In this document: positions 1-12,336 of the stretch, piece after piece
Layout: each line of letters opens with the position of its first letter
How positions within the stretch are numbered: the first letter of the stretch is position 1
NCBI GenBank assembly: GCA_023614405.1
Contig: CM042684.1
Span: 473,193,650-473,257,649, forward strand
DNA length: 64,000 bases
Reading direction: 5' to 3'
Source: Avena insularis
Taxonomy: Eukaryota; Streptophyta; Magnoliopsida; Poales; Poaceae
The notes under the pieces: generated by a model
The model's input: the letters and a program-made list of their open reading frames with translations, nothing else
The model's database searches: none
What the model was told of the DNA's origin: nothing
Translations under genes and position numbers: made by a program

Positions 1-18
1 ACTAGAGTATAAACAAAA

Positions 19-1467
19 CTAGTTTACAATAGGCAGGAATCTAACACCAATGGAATCTCGGTGTTGTTCATGCTTGTCTAGATGGAGAGCTTTCGTCAAC
101 GGATCTGCTACATTCAGTTCCGTATCTACTTTGCAAATCTTGACTTCACCTTCATCAACGTTCTGCTGGATGACGTGAAATCTAAGCTTGATGTGTTTGG
201 CTGTGGAATGAGTTCTTGGTTCCCTTGCATTTGCAATAGCTCCCGTGTTATCACAATAGATCGTCACGGGGTCTTGCGCATTGGGAAAAACTCCCAGTTC
301 GATGACGAAATTCCTTAGCCAAACAGCTTCATTTGCTGCATCAGCTGCAGCAATGTATTCAAACTCCATTGAAGATTGTGCCACCACCGACTGCTTCTTG
401 CTCTTCCAGCTTACCGCCCCACCATTTACCAAGAAAACAAATCCTGTCTGAGACTTTGAGTCATCATGATCTGAATTCCAGCTAGCATCTATGTAACCTA
501 TTACGTTTAGAGCTTCATCATTTCCTCCATAGATTAGGAACATATCCTTTGTTCTTCTTAGATACTTTAGGATATTTTTCACAACTGTCCAGTGATCCGG
601 TCCTAGATTACTCTGATATTGGCTCGTCAAAGTAAGAGCCAATGCCACATCAGGTCGGGTACTAAGCATTGCATACATGATAGATCCTATTGCTGAAGCA
701 TAGGGGATGTAAGACATCTTTTCTCTATCATCGTCCGTTACAGGACATTGAGTCATACTCAAGTTGCAATTCTTCATCATAGGTGTAAAACCCCTCTTGG
801 TGTTTTCCATTTTGAACCTCTTCAAAATCTTATCTATGTAAGTACTCTGACTCAATGCTATTAGGTGTCTCGATCTATCTCTATAGATCTTAATTCCTAA
901 TATATATGCAGCTTCACCTAGATCCTTCATGGAAAATTGGTTGCTCAAATATGCTTTCACGCTATTCATAAGATCCACGTCGTTTCCCATGAGTAATATA
1001 TCATCCACATATACTACTAAGAAAACAACCGAGCTCCCATTCGCTTTCTTGTAAACACAGAACTCTTGTTGGTTTTGGAAAAATCCAAAACTCTTGATCA
1101 CTTGATCAAAACGTTGGTTCCATCTCCGAGATGCTTGCTTCAATCCATAAATGGACCGTTGAAGCTTGCATGCCTTCCCAGCATCCTTAGGATTAACAAA
1201 ACCTTCCGGTTGCATCATATACAACTCTTCATCAATGTGACCATTGAGGAATGCGATCTTGACATCCATCTACCAAATTTCATAATCGAAATGTGCAACA
1301 ATTGCTATTAAAATCCTGACAGCCTTAAGCATCACTACGAGAGAGTAAGTCTCGTCGTAGTCAACTCCTTGAATTTGTCGAAACCCCTTTGCGACAAGTC
1401 GAGCTTTGTGAATGGTCACATTACCATTCACATCTGTCTTTTTCTTAAAGATCCATTTATTTTCCAT
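19..1467 (-). pseudogene. pol: A0 pol, C-terminal part: reverse transcriptase and RNase H
   Basis: Copies the element RNA into DNA and degrades the RNA strand inside the virus-like particle. The reverse transcriptase begins with MENKWIFKKK at 1467, continues through MDVKIAFLNG, and carries the catalytic motif YVDDILLMGN near 990-1020. The RNase H residues are visible as D in GYIDASW, E in SSMEFEY and D in YCDNTGAI, and the frame then runs without stops to base 19. A TAG at 1270-1272 splits the frame. The same codon in element A1 is CAG (IWQMDVK), so this is a direct C-to-T nonsense change. Apart from that stop this is the best preserved coding stretch of A0, 416 codons open after it. The N-terminal continuation (1480 onwards) is separated by a second stop, TAA at 1480-1482. 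Confidence 0.92.
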
Positions 1468-1479
1468 GGCCTTGCGGCC

Positions 1480-3106
1480 TTATGGAAGATCCACCAAGGT
1501 CCAAACTTGGTTTTCATGCATGGATCCTATTTCGGATTTCATGGCTTCTAGCCATTTCTCGGAGTCAGCACTATCCATAGCTTCTTTGTAGTTTGTAGGT
1601 TCTTCCTGATCATCTAAGATGACAGACATTACAAGGCTACTGTACCAATCTGGAGTGGCATGAACCCTTGTAGACCTACGAACCTCAGGAGTTTCGATGT
1701 CATTGTTTTGATTAGCATCAATAGGATCTTCTTCCATACTGGAGAGCAGCTTTGGAACAACTTCCGTTGCGCTACTCGGAATACAGAGAGATGGGTCAAC
1801 AATTTCATCTCACTCAATTTTTCTTCCACTCACTCCTTTTGCAAGAAACTCCTTTTCGAGAAAGGTGCCAGTTTTTGCGACAAACGTTTTGCCTTCGGCT
1901 TGGTTGTAGAAAGTATACCCAACTGTTTCCCTTGGGTATCCCACAAAGATACATTTTTACGATTTGGGTTCGAGTTTGTCAGGCTGCAGTTTCTTAACGT
2001 AAGCCTCACAACCCCAAACTTTCAGGAATGACAACAATGGCTTCTTGCCATGCCATATCTCATATGGGGTTGTCTCCACGGATTTGGATGGTGCTCGGTT
2101 TAAAATAAAAGCGGCGGTTTCTAACGCGTATCCCCAAAAAGACACAGACAAATCAGTTAAAGACATCATGGACCGTATGCTATCCAATAGGGTTCAGTTA
2201 CGATGTTTTGACACACCATTAAGTTGTGGTGTTTCGGCTGGCGTAAGCTGTGGTATAGTCCCACAGTCCTTCAAGTGCATGTTAAACTCATAACTCAAAT
2301 ACTCGCCTCCTCGATCCGATCGAAGGTGCTTGATTTTCTTGTTAAGTTGATTCTCTACATCTTTCTGAAATTCCTTGAACTTTTCAAAAGTTTCAGACTT
2401 GTGCTTCATTAAGTAGATATATCCATATCTGCTCAAATCGTCAGTAAAGGTAACAAAGTAACGATAACCATTGCGTGTTGAGACACTCATTGGTCCACAT
2501 ACATCCGTGTGTATGATCCCAAGTAGGTCTACAACTCTCTCCACTATACCTGAGAATGGTGTCCTGGTCATCTTGCCCATGAGGCATGGCTCACATGTAT
2601 CAAGGGATTCAAAATCCAATGATCCAAGAAGCCCTTCTGAATGAAGCTTCTTCACGCGCTTTATGCCAATATGACCAAGACGGCAATGCCATATGTACAT
2701 GGAATTATCGTCACTGTGCTTACAACGTTTAGCATCAACACTATGGATGTGTGTATCACAATCAAGATCAAGTAAGAATAAACCATCACGTACAGGTGCA
2801 TGAACATAGAAAACATCATTCATATAAATTGAACAACCATTTGTTCCTGATTTAAACGAATAACGGTCTTGCAATAAGCAAGACCCACTCACAATATTCA
2901 TACTCAGTGCGGGTACATAATAGCATTTATTCAAAACCAACAATAATCCTGACGGTAGACGCAGACGTAGGGTGCCGACGACCATCACTTCGACTTTTGA
3001 ACCATTGCCGACGCGCATCGTCACCTCGTCCTTCCTCAGGCGCCTCCTACTCTGCAGATCCTGCTGAGAGTTACAAATGTGAGCAACAGATCCAGTATCA
3101 AATACC
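1480..3106 (-). pseudogene. pol: A0 pol, protease active site, integrase and linker
   Basis: The right end (near 3095-3106) encodes FDTGSVAHICNS, the aspartic protease active site, and it is cut there by element A1. Next comes the pre-integrase zinc-binding domain (WHCRLGHIG and CEPCLMGK, 2560-2700) and the integrase core. The first two catalytic aspartates are present in IHTDVCGPM (about 2505-2530) and SDRGGEYLS (about 2300-2325). The third residue, normally Glu in NGVSERRN, reads Lys (NGVSKHRN, near 2200), so the integrase should be dead. Frames 1957-2187 and 1480-1737 continue the C-terminal integrase region and the linker (PNYKEAM-like YKEAMDSADSEKW) with frameshifts between 1737 and 1957. 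Assignment to copia pol is certain; exact shift points are approximate. Confidence 0.88.
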
Positions 3107-4745
3107 TGTTGGGTCCGCAGCATAAAACAAAAATTTTCCTACGGTGTGAACTACACGCCAAGATCTATCTACTAGGTACAAAGCAAACGGGTGGACATAC
3201 ATCCATAGAGAACTTACCCTCGAAGACAACGAGCTTTGTTAACGAGTAGGAACTCGTGGTTGATGTAGTCGTACACTTACCGATCTCAAGATCGTGAGGA
3301 AGTCCGAGCGCCGCAACTCAGCAGCGCATCCGCACTCGCACACGCCTGCTCAAGCCATGACAACCTCCACCTCCTCGCTCCAGCGATCCAGCGGAAGCAG
3401 CAACTCCTTCTAGATGAAATGCCACCGGGAACATGTATCTCACTAATCCGAGACCATGGGGGAATAATTCTAGAGGGGGATCCTTCACAAGGAGGTGTGA
3501 GGATGAAGGAGGGAATGGGTGGCCTTTTATAGGAGGAGGGGGGGTGCCCCCTCTCTCCATGGCCGGCGCATGGGGGGGTGACCCCTCACCTCCCCCATTC
3601 ATGTGGTGGTAACTCCTCCACATTAAAATGCCTCTTCACATTCCCTTTTAAAGTCTCCACTTTAAATGCATTAAGTTTCTCCAAATTTAATGCTCTCTCA
3701 TTTAATAAAACTCTTTTATTAAATTTATTCAGAATTTTGTTAATTACTTTAATTAACAAACATTCACATATAGCCCCTTGCAATATTTCAATATCACATG
3801 CGTAACCACTTTCGCAATTTCACCCAAACAATTTCCGTTTCTATTGAAACAATTCTCGCTTTGCAATTCTTTCGTTTGAAACATATGTGCTCCAAAATTG
3901 TGTCCGTAACTCTTAAGTGTGCCACCCTATGGTTCGCGAATAATGCGTACATGATCGAGACCCTTCTCCGATCAATAATCAGCAGCGGGACCGAGATCCG
4001 TGATCGACCTACACATTCAACGATGACTCGTGATCGTGAGAACCTTTAACGCTTGTAACTAAATCCTTTGTCTCGATATATTACATGTCCGAGATTCGAT
4101 CATCGGTATCTCCATACCTAGTTTGATCTCGTTACCGACATGCACTCTTTTCTTGTTCCCGTGATATAACATTCTAGTGATCACATCACTTGCTTGCAAG
4201 CTATCCTAATGTGATATCACCGAGAGGGCCCAGAGTATATCTATCCGTCATCTAGATTGACAAATTCCACTCTTGATGCATGAGCCTCAACATAACACCT
4301 TCGTAGCACTGAACCCATCTTTATAGTCACCCTGTTACGGTGTGCCGTTTGATGTTATCAAGATACTCTTCCGGTGTTAGCAATTAACATGATCTCATGG
4401 TCTAAGGATAAAGATTACTTCGTATGGTGTTATAGCAATATAAACACAATGACTTGATCGTAATGCTATACTTAAGATGAATGTTCATCACATCATTCCA
4501 CCAATGGTGTGACCTTGTTATTAACAACATCCAATGTCCATGATCAGGAAACCTTGATCATCCTGTTAATCAACAAGCTAGTCTATAAGAGAGGCATGAC
4601 TAGGAATCCTTTTTTTTGTTTATTAAACACACATGTATTGATGTTTCCTATCAATACAATTTTAGCATGCAAAATAAACATCTATCATATACAAGGAATA
4701 CAAAATAACAACTTTATTATTGCCTCTCAGGACATATTTCCTTCA
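3107..4745 (-). repeat. A1 3' LTR
   Basis: 1639-bp repeat whose minus-strand sequence begins TGAAGGAAATATG and ends GGACCCAACA. It matches 9781-11426 and, in opposite orientation, the solo LTR 12601-14281. A TATA-like box (minus-strand CCTATAAAA) lies at 3525-3533. The adjoining bases 4746-4760 read GTGCAAGTGGGAGAC on the minus strand, the usual copia polypurine tract. Many small indels separate it from its partner between 3780 and 4080. Confidence 0.95.
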
Positions 4746-4759
4746 GTCTCCCACTTGCA

Positions 4760-6313
4760 CTAGAGACAATAATCTAGTTCACATAGTGATAAATCTAACA
4801 CCCATGGAGTTCTGGTGTTGATCATGTTTTGCCCTAGGGAGTACTTTAGTCAACGGATCTGCTACATTCAGGTCCGTGTGCACTTTACAAATCTTTATAT
4901 CTCCATCCTTGACATGTTCATGGATGGAGTGAAACCGCGCTTAATATGCTTGGAATTCTTAGAGACCTTGGTTCCTTGGCGTTGGCTATGGCTCCATTGT
5001 TGTCACAATAGATCACCATCGGGTCCAACGCACTAGGAACCACACCCAGCTCAGAATGAACTCTTTCATCCAAATCGCTTCCTCGCTGCTCAAGCAAAGA
5101 ACATATTCGCCTCCGTTGTTGATCCAGCCACCACAGGTTGTTTGGAGCTCCTCCAACTAATCGCTGCTCCGTTCAAGAGAAATACGATCCGGATTGAGAC
5201 TTAGAGTCATCCGGATCGTGTCAAAGCTAGCATCGACATAACACTTAGCGACTAGCTCTTCTTCACCTCAGATATAAGAAACATATCCTTAGTTCTTCTC
5301 AAGTACTTAAGGATATTCTTGACCGCTATCCAAAGGTGTTTGAACTGGATCGATTGGTACCTACTAGTCAAACTAATAGCATGTGCCACTTCCGGTCTTG
5401 TACATAGCATGGCATACATTATAGAGCCTATGGCTGAGGCATAGGGATCCTATCCATTATCTCTCTTTCTTCCGTCAGAGTCGGACTTTGAGTCTTACTC
5501 AATGTCATGCCTTGCAACATAGGTAAGAACCCTTCTTACTTCCGTCCATATTAAACTTCTTTAATATCTTATCAAGGTATGTACTCTGCGATAGCCCAAT
5601 TAGGCGTCTTGATCTATCTCTATAGATTTTAATGCCTAATATATATGAAGCTTCACTAAGATCCTTCGTCGAAAATTTGTTGTTTAGATAACTTTTAACA
5701 CTGTTTAAAAGATCTAAATCATTTCCAATCAATAATATGTCATCCACATATAATATCAGAAATGCCACATTGCTCCCACTCACTTTCTTGTAAATACAAG
5801 CCTCTCCATAAGTTTGGACAAATCCAAACTCTTTGATCACCTCATCAAAGCGGAGATTCCAACTCGTGATGCTTGCTTCACCACAGATGGATCGCTGAAG
5901 TTTGCACACCTTATTAGCATCCTTAGGATCGACAAAACCCTTAGGTTGTATCATATACAACTCTTCTTCAATCTTACCATTGAGGAACGCAGTTTTGACA
6001 TCCATCTGCCATATTTCATAATCGAAATATGCAGCAATTGCTAACATAATCCTAACCGACTTAAGCATCGCTATGGGAGAGAATGTCTCATCGTAGTCAA
6101 CTCCTTGAATTTGTCGAAACCCTTTGTGACAAGTCGAGCCTTATAGATGGTCACATTACCATCAGCATCAGTTTTCCTTTTGAAAATCCATTTATTCTCA
6201 ACGGCCTTTCGGTCGTGAGGTAAGTCCACCAAGTTCCAAACTTGGTTCTCATACATGGATTCCATCTTGGATTTCATGGCTTCTACCCATTTGTTGGAAT
6301 CCGGGCTCATCAT
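4760..6313 (-). pseudogene. pol: A1 pol, reverse transcriptase and RNase H, degenerate
   Basis: Reverse transcriptase is recognisable in 6071-6313 (VENKWIFKRKTDADGNV) and 5505-6068, which holds MDVKTAFLNGKIEEELYM and the catalytic YVDDILLIGND. From 5505 down to 4760 the RNase H region is alignable to A0 at DNA level but is broken by many frameshifts, and no open stretch remains. Between 6071 and 6313 the frame also shifts around KGFDKFKEL. Members of this family act in the cytoplasmic particle with gag. The coding state here rules out activity. The segment is more decayed than the equivalent in A0 although A1 inserted later, so age and coding decay do not run in parallel. Confidence 0.87.
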
Positions 6314-6559
6314 CGCTTCTTCATATGTCGCAGGTCATCCATTTCATCAATCATGAAATTCATAACAGATTGCCGACAGCTTCAGAGCCGCACGTGTCAC
6401 GCTTGACTGCGAGGTTCGAGTGTCCTCTTCGAGTTTCATGATCAATATCATTAGCTCTCTCTTCATTAGGTGAAGTCAACTCAAACAACTTCGGAGCTGC
6501 GCTACTCGCCATTTCATGAAGAGAAGGTTCAATAACCTCTTCGAAGTTCTACCTTCCGA

Positions 6560-7850
6560 CTACTCACACCTTTCGCGAAACTCCTTCTCAAGAAAGGATC
6601 CATTCTTGGCAACAAAGACCTTGCCCTCGGATCTGTGATAGAAGGTATACCCAATCGTTTCCTTAGGGTATCCTATGAAGACGCATTTTTCCGCTTTGGG
6701 TTTGAGTTTATCCGGTTGAAGTTTCTTCACATAAACATCACATCCCAAACTTTAAGAAATGACAGCTTAGGTTTGTTTCCAAACCATAATTCATACGGTG
6801 TCTTTTCAACGGATTTAGATGGTGCCCTATTTAAAGTGAATGTAGCAGTTTCTAGTGCATAACCCCAAAATGACAGTGGCAAGTCAGTCAGAGACATCAT
6901 AGATCGAACCATATCCAATAAAGTACGACACGACGCTCGACACACCATTACGTTGTGGTGTTCCGGCAGGCGTGAGTTGTGAAACTATTCCACAGTCTTT
7001 CATATGTGTGCTAAACTCGTAACTAAGATACTCTCCTCCATGGTTGGACCATAGAAATTTGATCTTTCTGTTATGATGATTTTCCACTTCATTCTGAAAT
7101 TCTTTGAACTTTTCAAAAGTTTCAGACTTGTGTTTCATCAAATAGATATACCCATATCTACTCAAATCATCCTTGAAAGTAACAAAATAACGATATCCAC
7201 CTCGCGCCGACATACTCATTGGTCCACACACATTAGTATATATGATTTCCAATAGATCTGTCGCCCGTTCCATTGAACCAGAAAACGGCGTTCTAGTCAT
7301 CTTGCCCATAAGGCATGGCTCACATGTATCAAATGATTCAAAATCAAGTGATTCCAAAAGTCCATCAGAATGGAGTTTCTTCATGCGATTAACGCCAATA
7401 TGACCTAGACGGCAGTGCCACATATATGTAGACATATCATCATCAAGTTTAATCTTTTTAGCATTAACATTATGAATGTGCGTAATATTACTATCGAGAT
7501 CCAATAGAAATAAACCATTCCACATAGGTGCATGACCATAAAAGATATCATTCTTATAAATCGAACAACCATTGTTTTCAGACTTAAATGAATAACCACT
7601 TTGCATCAGACACGATCCGGATACAATGTTCATGCTCAGTGCAGGCACCAAATAACAATTATTTAGGTTTATAACTAATCCCGATGGCATATGGAGAGGC
7701 AGCGTTCCGATAGCGATCACATCAACTCTTGATCCATTGCCGACCCGCATCGAGACCTCATCCCTTGCTAGTTGTCGCTTGTTCCGCAGCCCCTGAACCG
7801 AGTTACATATATTAGCAACCGATCCCGTATCAAATACCTGTGCGGTACTA
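6560..7850 (-). pseudogene. pol: A1 protease, pre-integrase domain and integrase, inactive
   Basis: The protease active site DTGSVANICN lies at about 7805-7835. The large frame 6884-7750 follows with the zinc-binding pre-integrase region (WHCRLGHIGV and CEPCLMGK) and the integrase core. Two catalytic aspartates are changed to asparagine: NVCGPM where DVCGPM is expected (near 7230) and SNHGGEYLS where SDRGGEYLS is expected (near 7040). Both are single G-to-A changes on the coding strand. A one-base loss near 6930 then shifts the frame at the third catalytic residue, and frames 6727-6948 and 6560-6748 hold the remaining integrase C-terminal part (WGYALETATF, KCVFIGYPKET). The spacer 6314-6560 is decayed linker. 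Confidence 0.9.
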
Positions 7851-7883
7851 CTATCGAGTACTAGTCAAGTACACATCAATAAC

Positions 7884-8722
7884 ATGTATATCATATACCT
7901 TTGTTTGCCTTGCGGACTTCTTGTCCGCCAAATACTTGGGGCGATTGTGCTTCAATGGCAGTCCCCTTTCAATAGTAGCACTTTTCGATTAATAGGACTT
8001 AGGGCCAGCTCGGGTTTCTTTTTCGGCAACAGACTTGCCACCCTTCTTTCCCTTGTGCTTGCCTTTCTTGTCCTTCTTGAAACCGGTGGTCCTATTGATC
8101 ATCAACACTTGATGTTCTTTCCTAATCTCCACTTCTGCAGTCTTAAGCATTGACAAAGCTCGGGAAGAGACTTCTTCATGCCTTGCATATTATAGTTCAT
8201 CACGAAGCTCTTGTAGCTAGGTGGCAGAGATTGGAGAACATGATGTATGCCTAAGTCAAAGGGAATCGTTATTCCCAAGGACACAAGCTTATCGGCGTAC
8301 CTAGACATTTTGAGTACGTGCTCACTAACGGAGCTGTTTTCCTCCATCATGCAGCTAAAGAACTTTTCTGTAGCATTATATCTCTCTACGGCAACATGGG
8401 TATCGAAAATCATTTTCAATTCTCCCATGGTATCAAAGGCATTGCCATTTTCGAAACGCTTTCGAAGTTCTGGCTCTAGCCCATGCAGTATGCCGCAATG
8501 AACTAAGTTGTGGTCCTCCTGACGAGTTATATAGACGTTCTTTTCCTCGTCATTGGCATCAGGAGCTGGTGGGGGGCCTAGCGGCGCATCTAGCACATAT
8601 TGCTTTTGTGCAGCAGTGAGGAGAATCCTCAAATTCATAGCCCAGTTGGTGAAGTTGCTACCATTCGCAACAAGTTTCTCTTTCTCCATGAACACATTGA
8701 AATTAAAAGCAGGTGGTGCCAT
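7884..8722 (-). pseudogene. gag: A1 gag, capsid region plus damaged zinc knuckle
   Basis: The start codon at 8720-8722 opens a 206-codon frame (MAPPAFNFNVFMEKEKL) with the plant copia capsid signature: NFTNWAMNLRILL near residue 25, then LEPELRKRFE, and LPPSYKSFVMNYNMQGM near the end. It matches A0 gag (LPPSYKGFVMNYNMQGM) position by position. After 8102 the frame is lost. The downstream lysine-rich region and the CCHC knuckle (expected C-X2-C-X4-H-X4-C) are only readable as a stop-interrupted remnant around 7930-8100, with PKYLADKK at its end. The protein would package element RNA. The upstream leader is about 1 kb. Confidence 0.88.
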
Positions 8723-9768
8723 CTACAACAAAATTTGTAAAGTATATTTAGACTAAGTTTATGATACATTGAGTTCAACTAATCCAAATTACTAATGAAC
8801 TCCCACTCAAAAACGACATCCCTCGTGTCCTTTTGGTGATTACATGAACCAAATCCACTACACCAAGTCCGATCATCACGTGAGTCGGTGTAGCTTCAAA
8901 GGCGAGCATCTATATGGGCATCATATCAACTATATGACTCATGCTTAACCTTTCGGTCCGTGTTCCGAGTCCATGTCTGTACATGCTAGGCTCGTCAAGT
9001 AAGAACCTTAGTATTTGCGTGTGTAAAACTGTCTTACACCCGTTGTATGAAAGCGTAGAGTTGAAAACACCCGATCATCACGTGATGCCTCAAAACACAA
9101 TCCACAAAATAGTGCATACTTAAGGAAGAACACATTTTATCTTGATATCTAAATGAGGGATCATCTTATAATGCTACCAAACGCGCCAAACTAGCAATAT
9201 AAGATGCTAACATCTAATGTGTGAAGTGAGGTGATATGGTCCATGCATTTGATCTCTATCATTTGCATCGTGGCATGATCTCTATCATTCCTTTGTGTGT
9301 AAGGCCAAGGTCTATGGAACTTACACGTTAAGTGAGTTGTAAGAGTATCTATTATACATCTACTTACAACAATACCATATCAAAACACTAGCCCAACAAC
9401 GATCTAAACTAGACGCCTCTAATTTATCAATTGCAAGTTTTACGTGGCTTAGGGCTTTCGGAGATAGAACCTATCTAACCTACGAACATGAACCACAATG
9501 AGGATAACCAAGTTATTAGCAACTCGTTGTAAATCAGATATTGACTATAGTAGGAGAGACAGATACCCGCCAGTCACTTATGCAAAACAAGTTGCATGTC
9601 AGTCGTGGAACCGGTCTCATGTACGATGACATGTAAGGTTGGTCCGGGCCGCTTCATCCCACTATGCCACCAATATCCAAAGTACATAGAAGATGCAATA
9701 ACATGATCATCATCGCCCACATATAAACATATGTGTACTACCCGTGCAAAGCACCTACACATAGATCA
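8723..9768 (-). other. A1 leader between primer-binding site and gag
   Basis: About 1 kb without any convincing coding frame. It aligns in patches with the A0 leader (for example 8985-9060 with 14287-14350), so it is an ancestral part of these elements and not an insertion. Confidence 0.75.
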
Positions 9769-9780
9769 GGCTCGATACCA
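9769..9780 (-). promoter_or_regulatory. A1 primer-binding site
   Basis: Minus-strand TGGTATCGAGCC directly abuts the 5' LTR. It matches the initiator-Met tRNA-complementary site of plant copia elements (TGGTATCAGAGC type) with changes near its end. Confidence 0.88.
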
Positions 9781-11426
9781 CTTTGGGTCCGCAGCATAGA
9801 AAACAAAAAGTTTCCTACGGTGTGAACTACACGCCAAGATCTATCTACTAGGTACAAAGCAAACGGGTGGACATACATCCATAGAGAACTTACCCTCGAA
9901 GACAACGAGCTTTGTTAACGAGTAGGAACTCGTGGTTGATGTAGTCGTACACTTGCCGATCTCAAGATCGTGAGGAAGTCCGGAAGGCCCAACTCAATCC
10001 GCACTCAGCACACACGTTCAAGCCACCGGACAACCTCCACCTCCTTGCTCTAGCGATCCAAATGAAGCAACAACTCCTTCAGACGAAATTCCACTGAACA
10101 TGTATCTACTAATCCGAGACCAGGGGGGAATAATTCTAGAGGGGGAGAGAGATCCTTCACAAGGAGGTGTGAGGATGAAGGAGGGAATGGGTGGCCTTTT
10201 ATAGGAGGAGGGGGGTGCCCCTCTCTCCATGGCCGGCGCATGGGGGGGGTGACCCCTCACCTCCCCATTCATGTGGTGGTAACTCCTCCACATTAAAATG
10301 CCTCTTCACATTCCCTTTTAAAGTCTCCACTTTAAATGCATTAAGTTTCTCCAAATTTAATGCTCTCTCATTTAATAAAACTCTTTTATTAAATTTATTA
10401 AGAATTTTGTTAACTACTTTAATTAACAAACATTCACATATAGCCCCTTGCAATATTTCAATATCACATGCAGAACCACTTTCTGCAATTTCACCCGAAA
10501 CAATTTCCGGTTTCTATTGAAACAATTCCTGCACTTTGCAATTCTTTCGTTTGAAACATATGTGTTCCAAAATGGTATCCGGTAACTCTTAAGTGTGCCA
10601 CCCTATGGTCCGCGAATAATGCAGACATGATCGAGACCCTTCTCCGATCAATAATCAGCAGCGGGACCTGGAGATCCGTACTGACTCCTACACATTCAAC
10701 GATGACTCCTGTGATCGTGAGAACCTTTAACGCTTGTAACTAAATCCCTTTGTCTCTTGATATATTACATGTCCGAGATTTGATCATCGGTATCTCCATA
10801 CCTAGTTTGATCTCGTTACCGACATGCACTCTTTTCTCGTTCCCGTGATATAACATTCTAGTGATCACATCAGTTGCTTGCAAGCTATCCTAATGTGATA
10901 TCACCGAGAGGTCCTAGAGTATATCTATCCGTCATCTGGATTGACAAATTCCACTCTTGATCCATGAGCCTCAACATAACACCTTCGTAGCACTGAACCC
11001 ATCTTTATAGTCACCCTGTTACGGTGTGACGTTTGATGTTATCAAGATACTCTTCCGGTGTTAGCAATTAACATGATCTCATGGTCTAAGGATAAAGATT
11101 ACTTCATATGATGTTATAGCAATATAAACACAATGACTTGATCGTAATGCTATACTTCGGATGAATGTTCATCACATCATTCCACCAATGGTGTGACCTT
11201 GTTATTAACAACATCCAATGTCCATGATCAGGAAACCTTTATCATCTTGTTAATCAACAAGCTAGTCTATAAGAGAGGCATGACTAGGAACCCTTTTTGT
11301 TTATTAAACACACATGTATTGATGTTTCCTATCAATACAATTATAGCATGTAAAATAAACATCTATCATATACAAGGAATACATAATAACAACTTTATTA
11401 TTGCCTCTCAGGGCATATTTCCTTCA
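9781..11426 (-). repeat. A1 5' LTR
   Basis: 1646-bp partner of 3107-4745. The outer end (CCTTCA at 11426) is intact and followed by the ATACC duplication. The inner end reads CCCAAAG instead of CCCAACA next to the primer-binding site. A TATA-like box (minus-strand CCTATAAAA) lies at 10197-10205. GC-rich overlapping reading frames around 10018-10293 belong to the transcribed LTR region and are not genes. Confidence 0.95.
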
Positions 11427-11431
11427 ATACC

Positions 11432-12336
11432 CAGGTGTTACTCCTAGTGCTTGTAAGGAATACATCAATAACATGTATATCATATATACCTTTGTCCGGA
11501 ATGGCTATCTTGCCAGCTCGCTTGTCTTCAAGGTACTTGGGGCAGTTGCATTTCCAGTGCCCATCCCCTTTGCAGTAGAAGCACGAAGTGCCGGGCTTAG
11601 GGCCAGGCTTGGCAGCCTTTGAGGTGCTGGGAACAAACTTGCCATCCCTCTTAGGCTTCTTACCCTTGCCTTTTCCCTTTTGCCCCGGTTTCTTAAAGTT
11701 GGTGGTCTTGTTGACCATCAGCACCGTGTGCTCCTTCTTGATTTCAACCTCAGCAGTTTTGAGCATGGCGAACACCTCAGCAAGGGTCTTAGTCATCCCT
11801 TGCATATTGTAGTTCATCACAAAACCCTTATAGCTAGGGGGTAGCGAATGCAACACCCTATCTATAGCGAGTTCCTCCGGGATTTTGCAATCCGTATGCG
11901 TTTATGTTTAACGAGCTGGCACATTTTGACTACATGCTCACTAATACTGCTGTGCTCTTCCATTTTAGCAGAGAAGAAGAGCTTGGAAGCATCATACCTC
12001 TCTGCATGAGCCTGTGGAGCAAAGACAGCTTTGAGATCCTCAATGATCTCAAAAGCATTCATCTTCTCAAAACACTTTTGAAGCTCCGGCTCCATGGCAT
12101 AGAGCATTCTACTCTGGATGAAGGAGAAATCATCCGCCTTGGACTGCCAGACATTCTTTTCGTCCTCGGGAGGCAATCTGCAGCTTAGCAAGCTCAGCCT
12201 CAATGACATAAGTCAACTTGTATGGGACTAGGAGGATCCTAATATTGCGGAACCATGCGGTGAAGTTGGTTCCATCAGTTTTCAGGTTGTCCTTCTCGAG
12301 GAAAGTGCTAAGGTTGAAGGTGGGTGGGCGAGACAT
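11432..12336 (-). pseudogene. gag: A0 gag with intact CCHC zinc knuckle
   Basis: Starts at ATG 12334-12336 (MSRPPTFNLSTFLEKDNL). It passes through three reading frames: 12130-12336, 11862-12209 (MEPELQKCFEKMNAFE) and 11432-11856 (LPPSYKGFVMNYNMQGM). Two frameshifts near 12140-12200 and 11860 therefore break it. The last frame carries a lysine- and glycine-rich stretch and a perfect knuckle CFYCKGDGHWKCNC (C-X2-C-X4-H-X4-C) near 11570-11610. It runs into protease as SNTWV, where element A1 interrupts it at 11431. Gag would form the particle shell and bind element RNA. The match to A1 gag is clear, but the two elements have different LTRs and so are different families. Confidence 0.9.

Larger units (their letters stand above)
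3107..11426 (-). mobile_element. Complete Ty1/copia retrotransposon A1 inserted in A0
   Basis: Full-length minus-strand element: 5' LTR 9781-11426, primer-binding site 9769-9780, leader, gag, protease, integrase, reverse transcriptase and RNase H remnants, polypurine tract, 3' LTR 3107-4745. The five bases before it (3102-3106) and after it (11427-11431) are both ATACC, a clean target-site duplication. Removing the element and one duplication copy rejoins the A0 protease frame, with SNTWV on one side and FDTGS on the other. All its coding regions contain frameshifts, so it is no longer autonomous. Confidence 0.96.
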
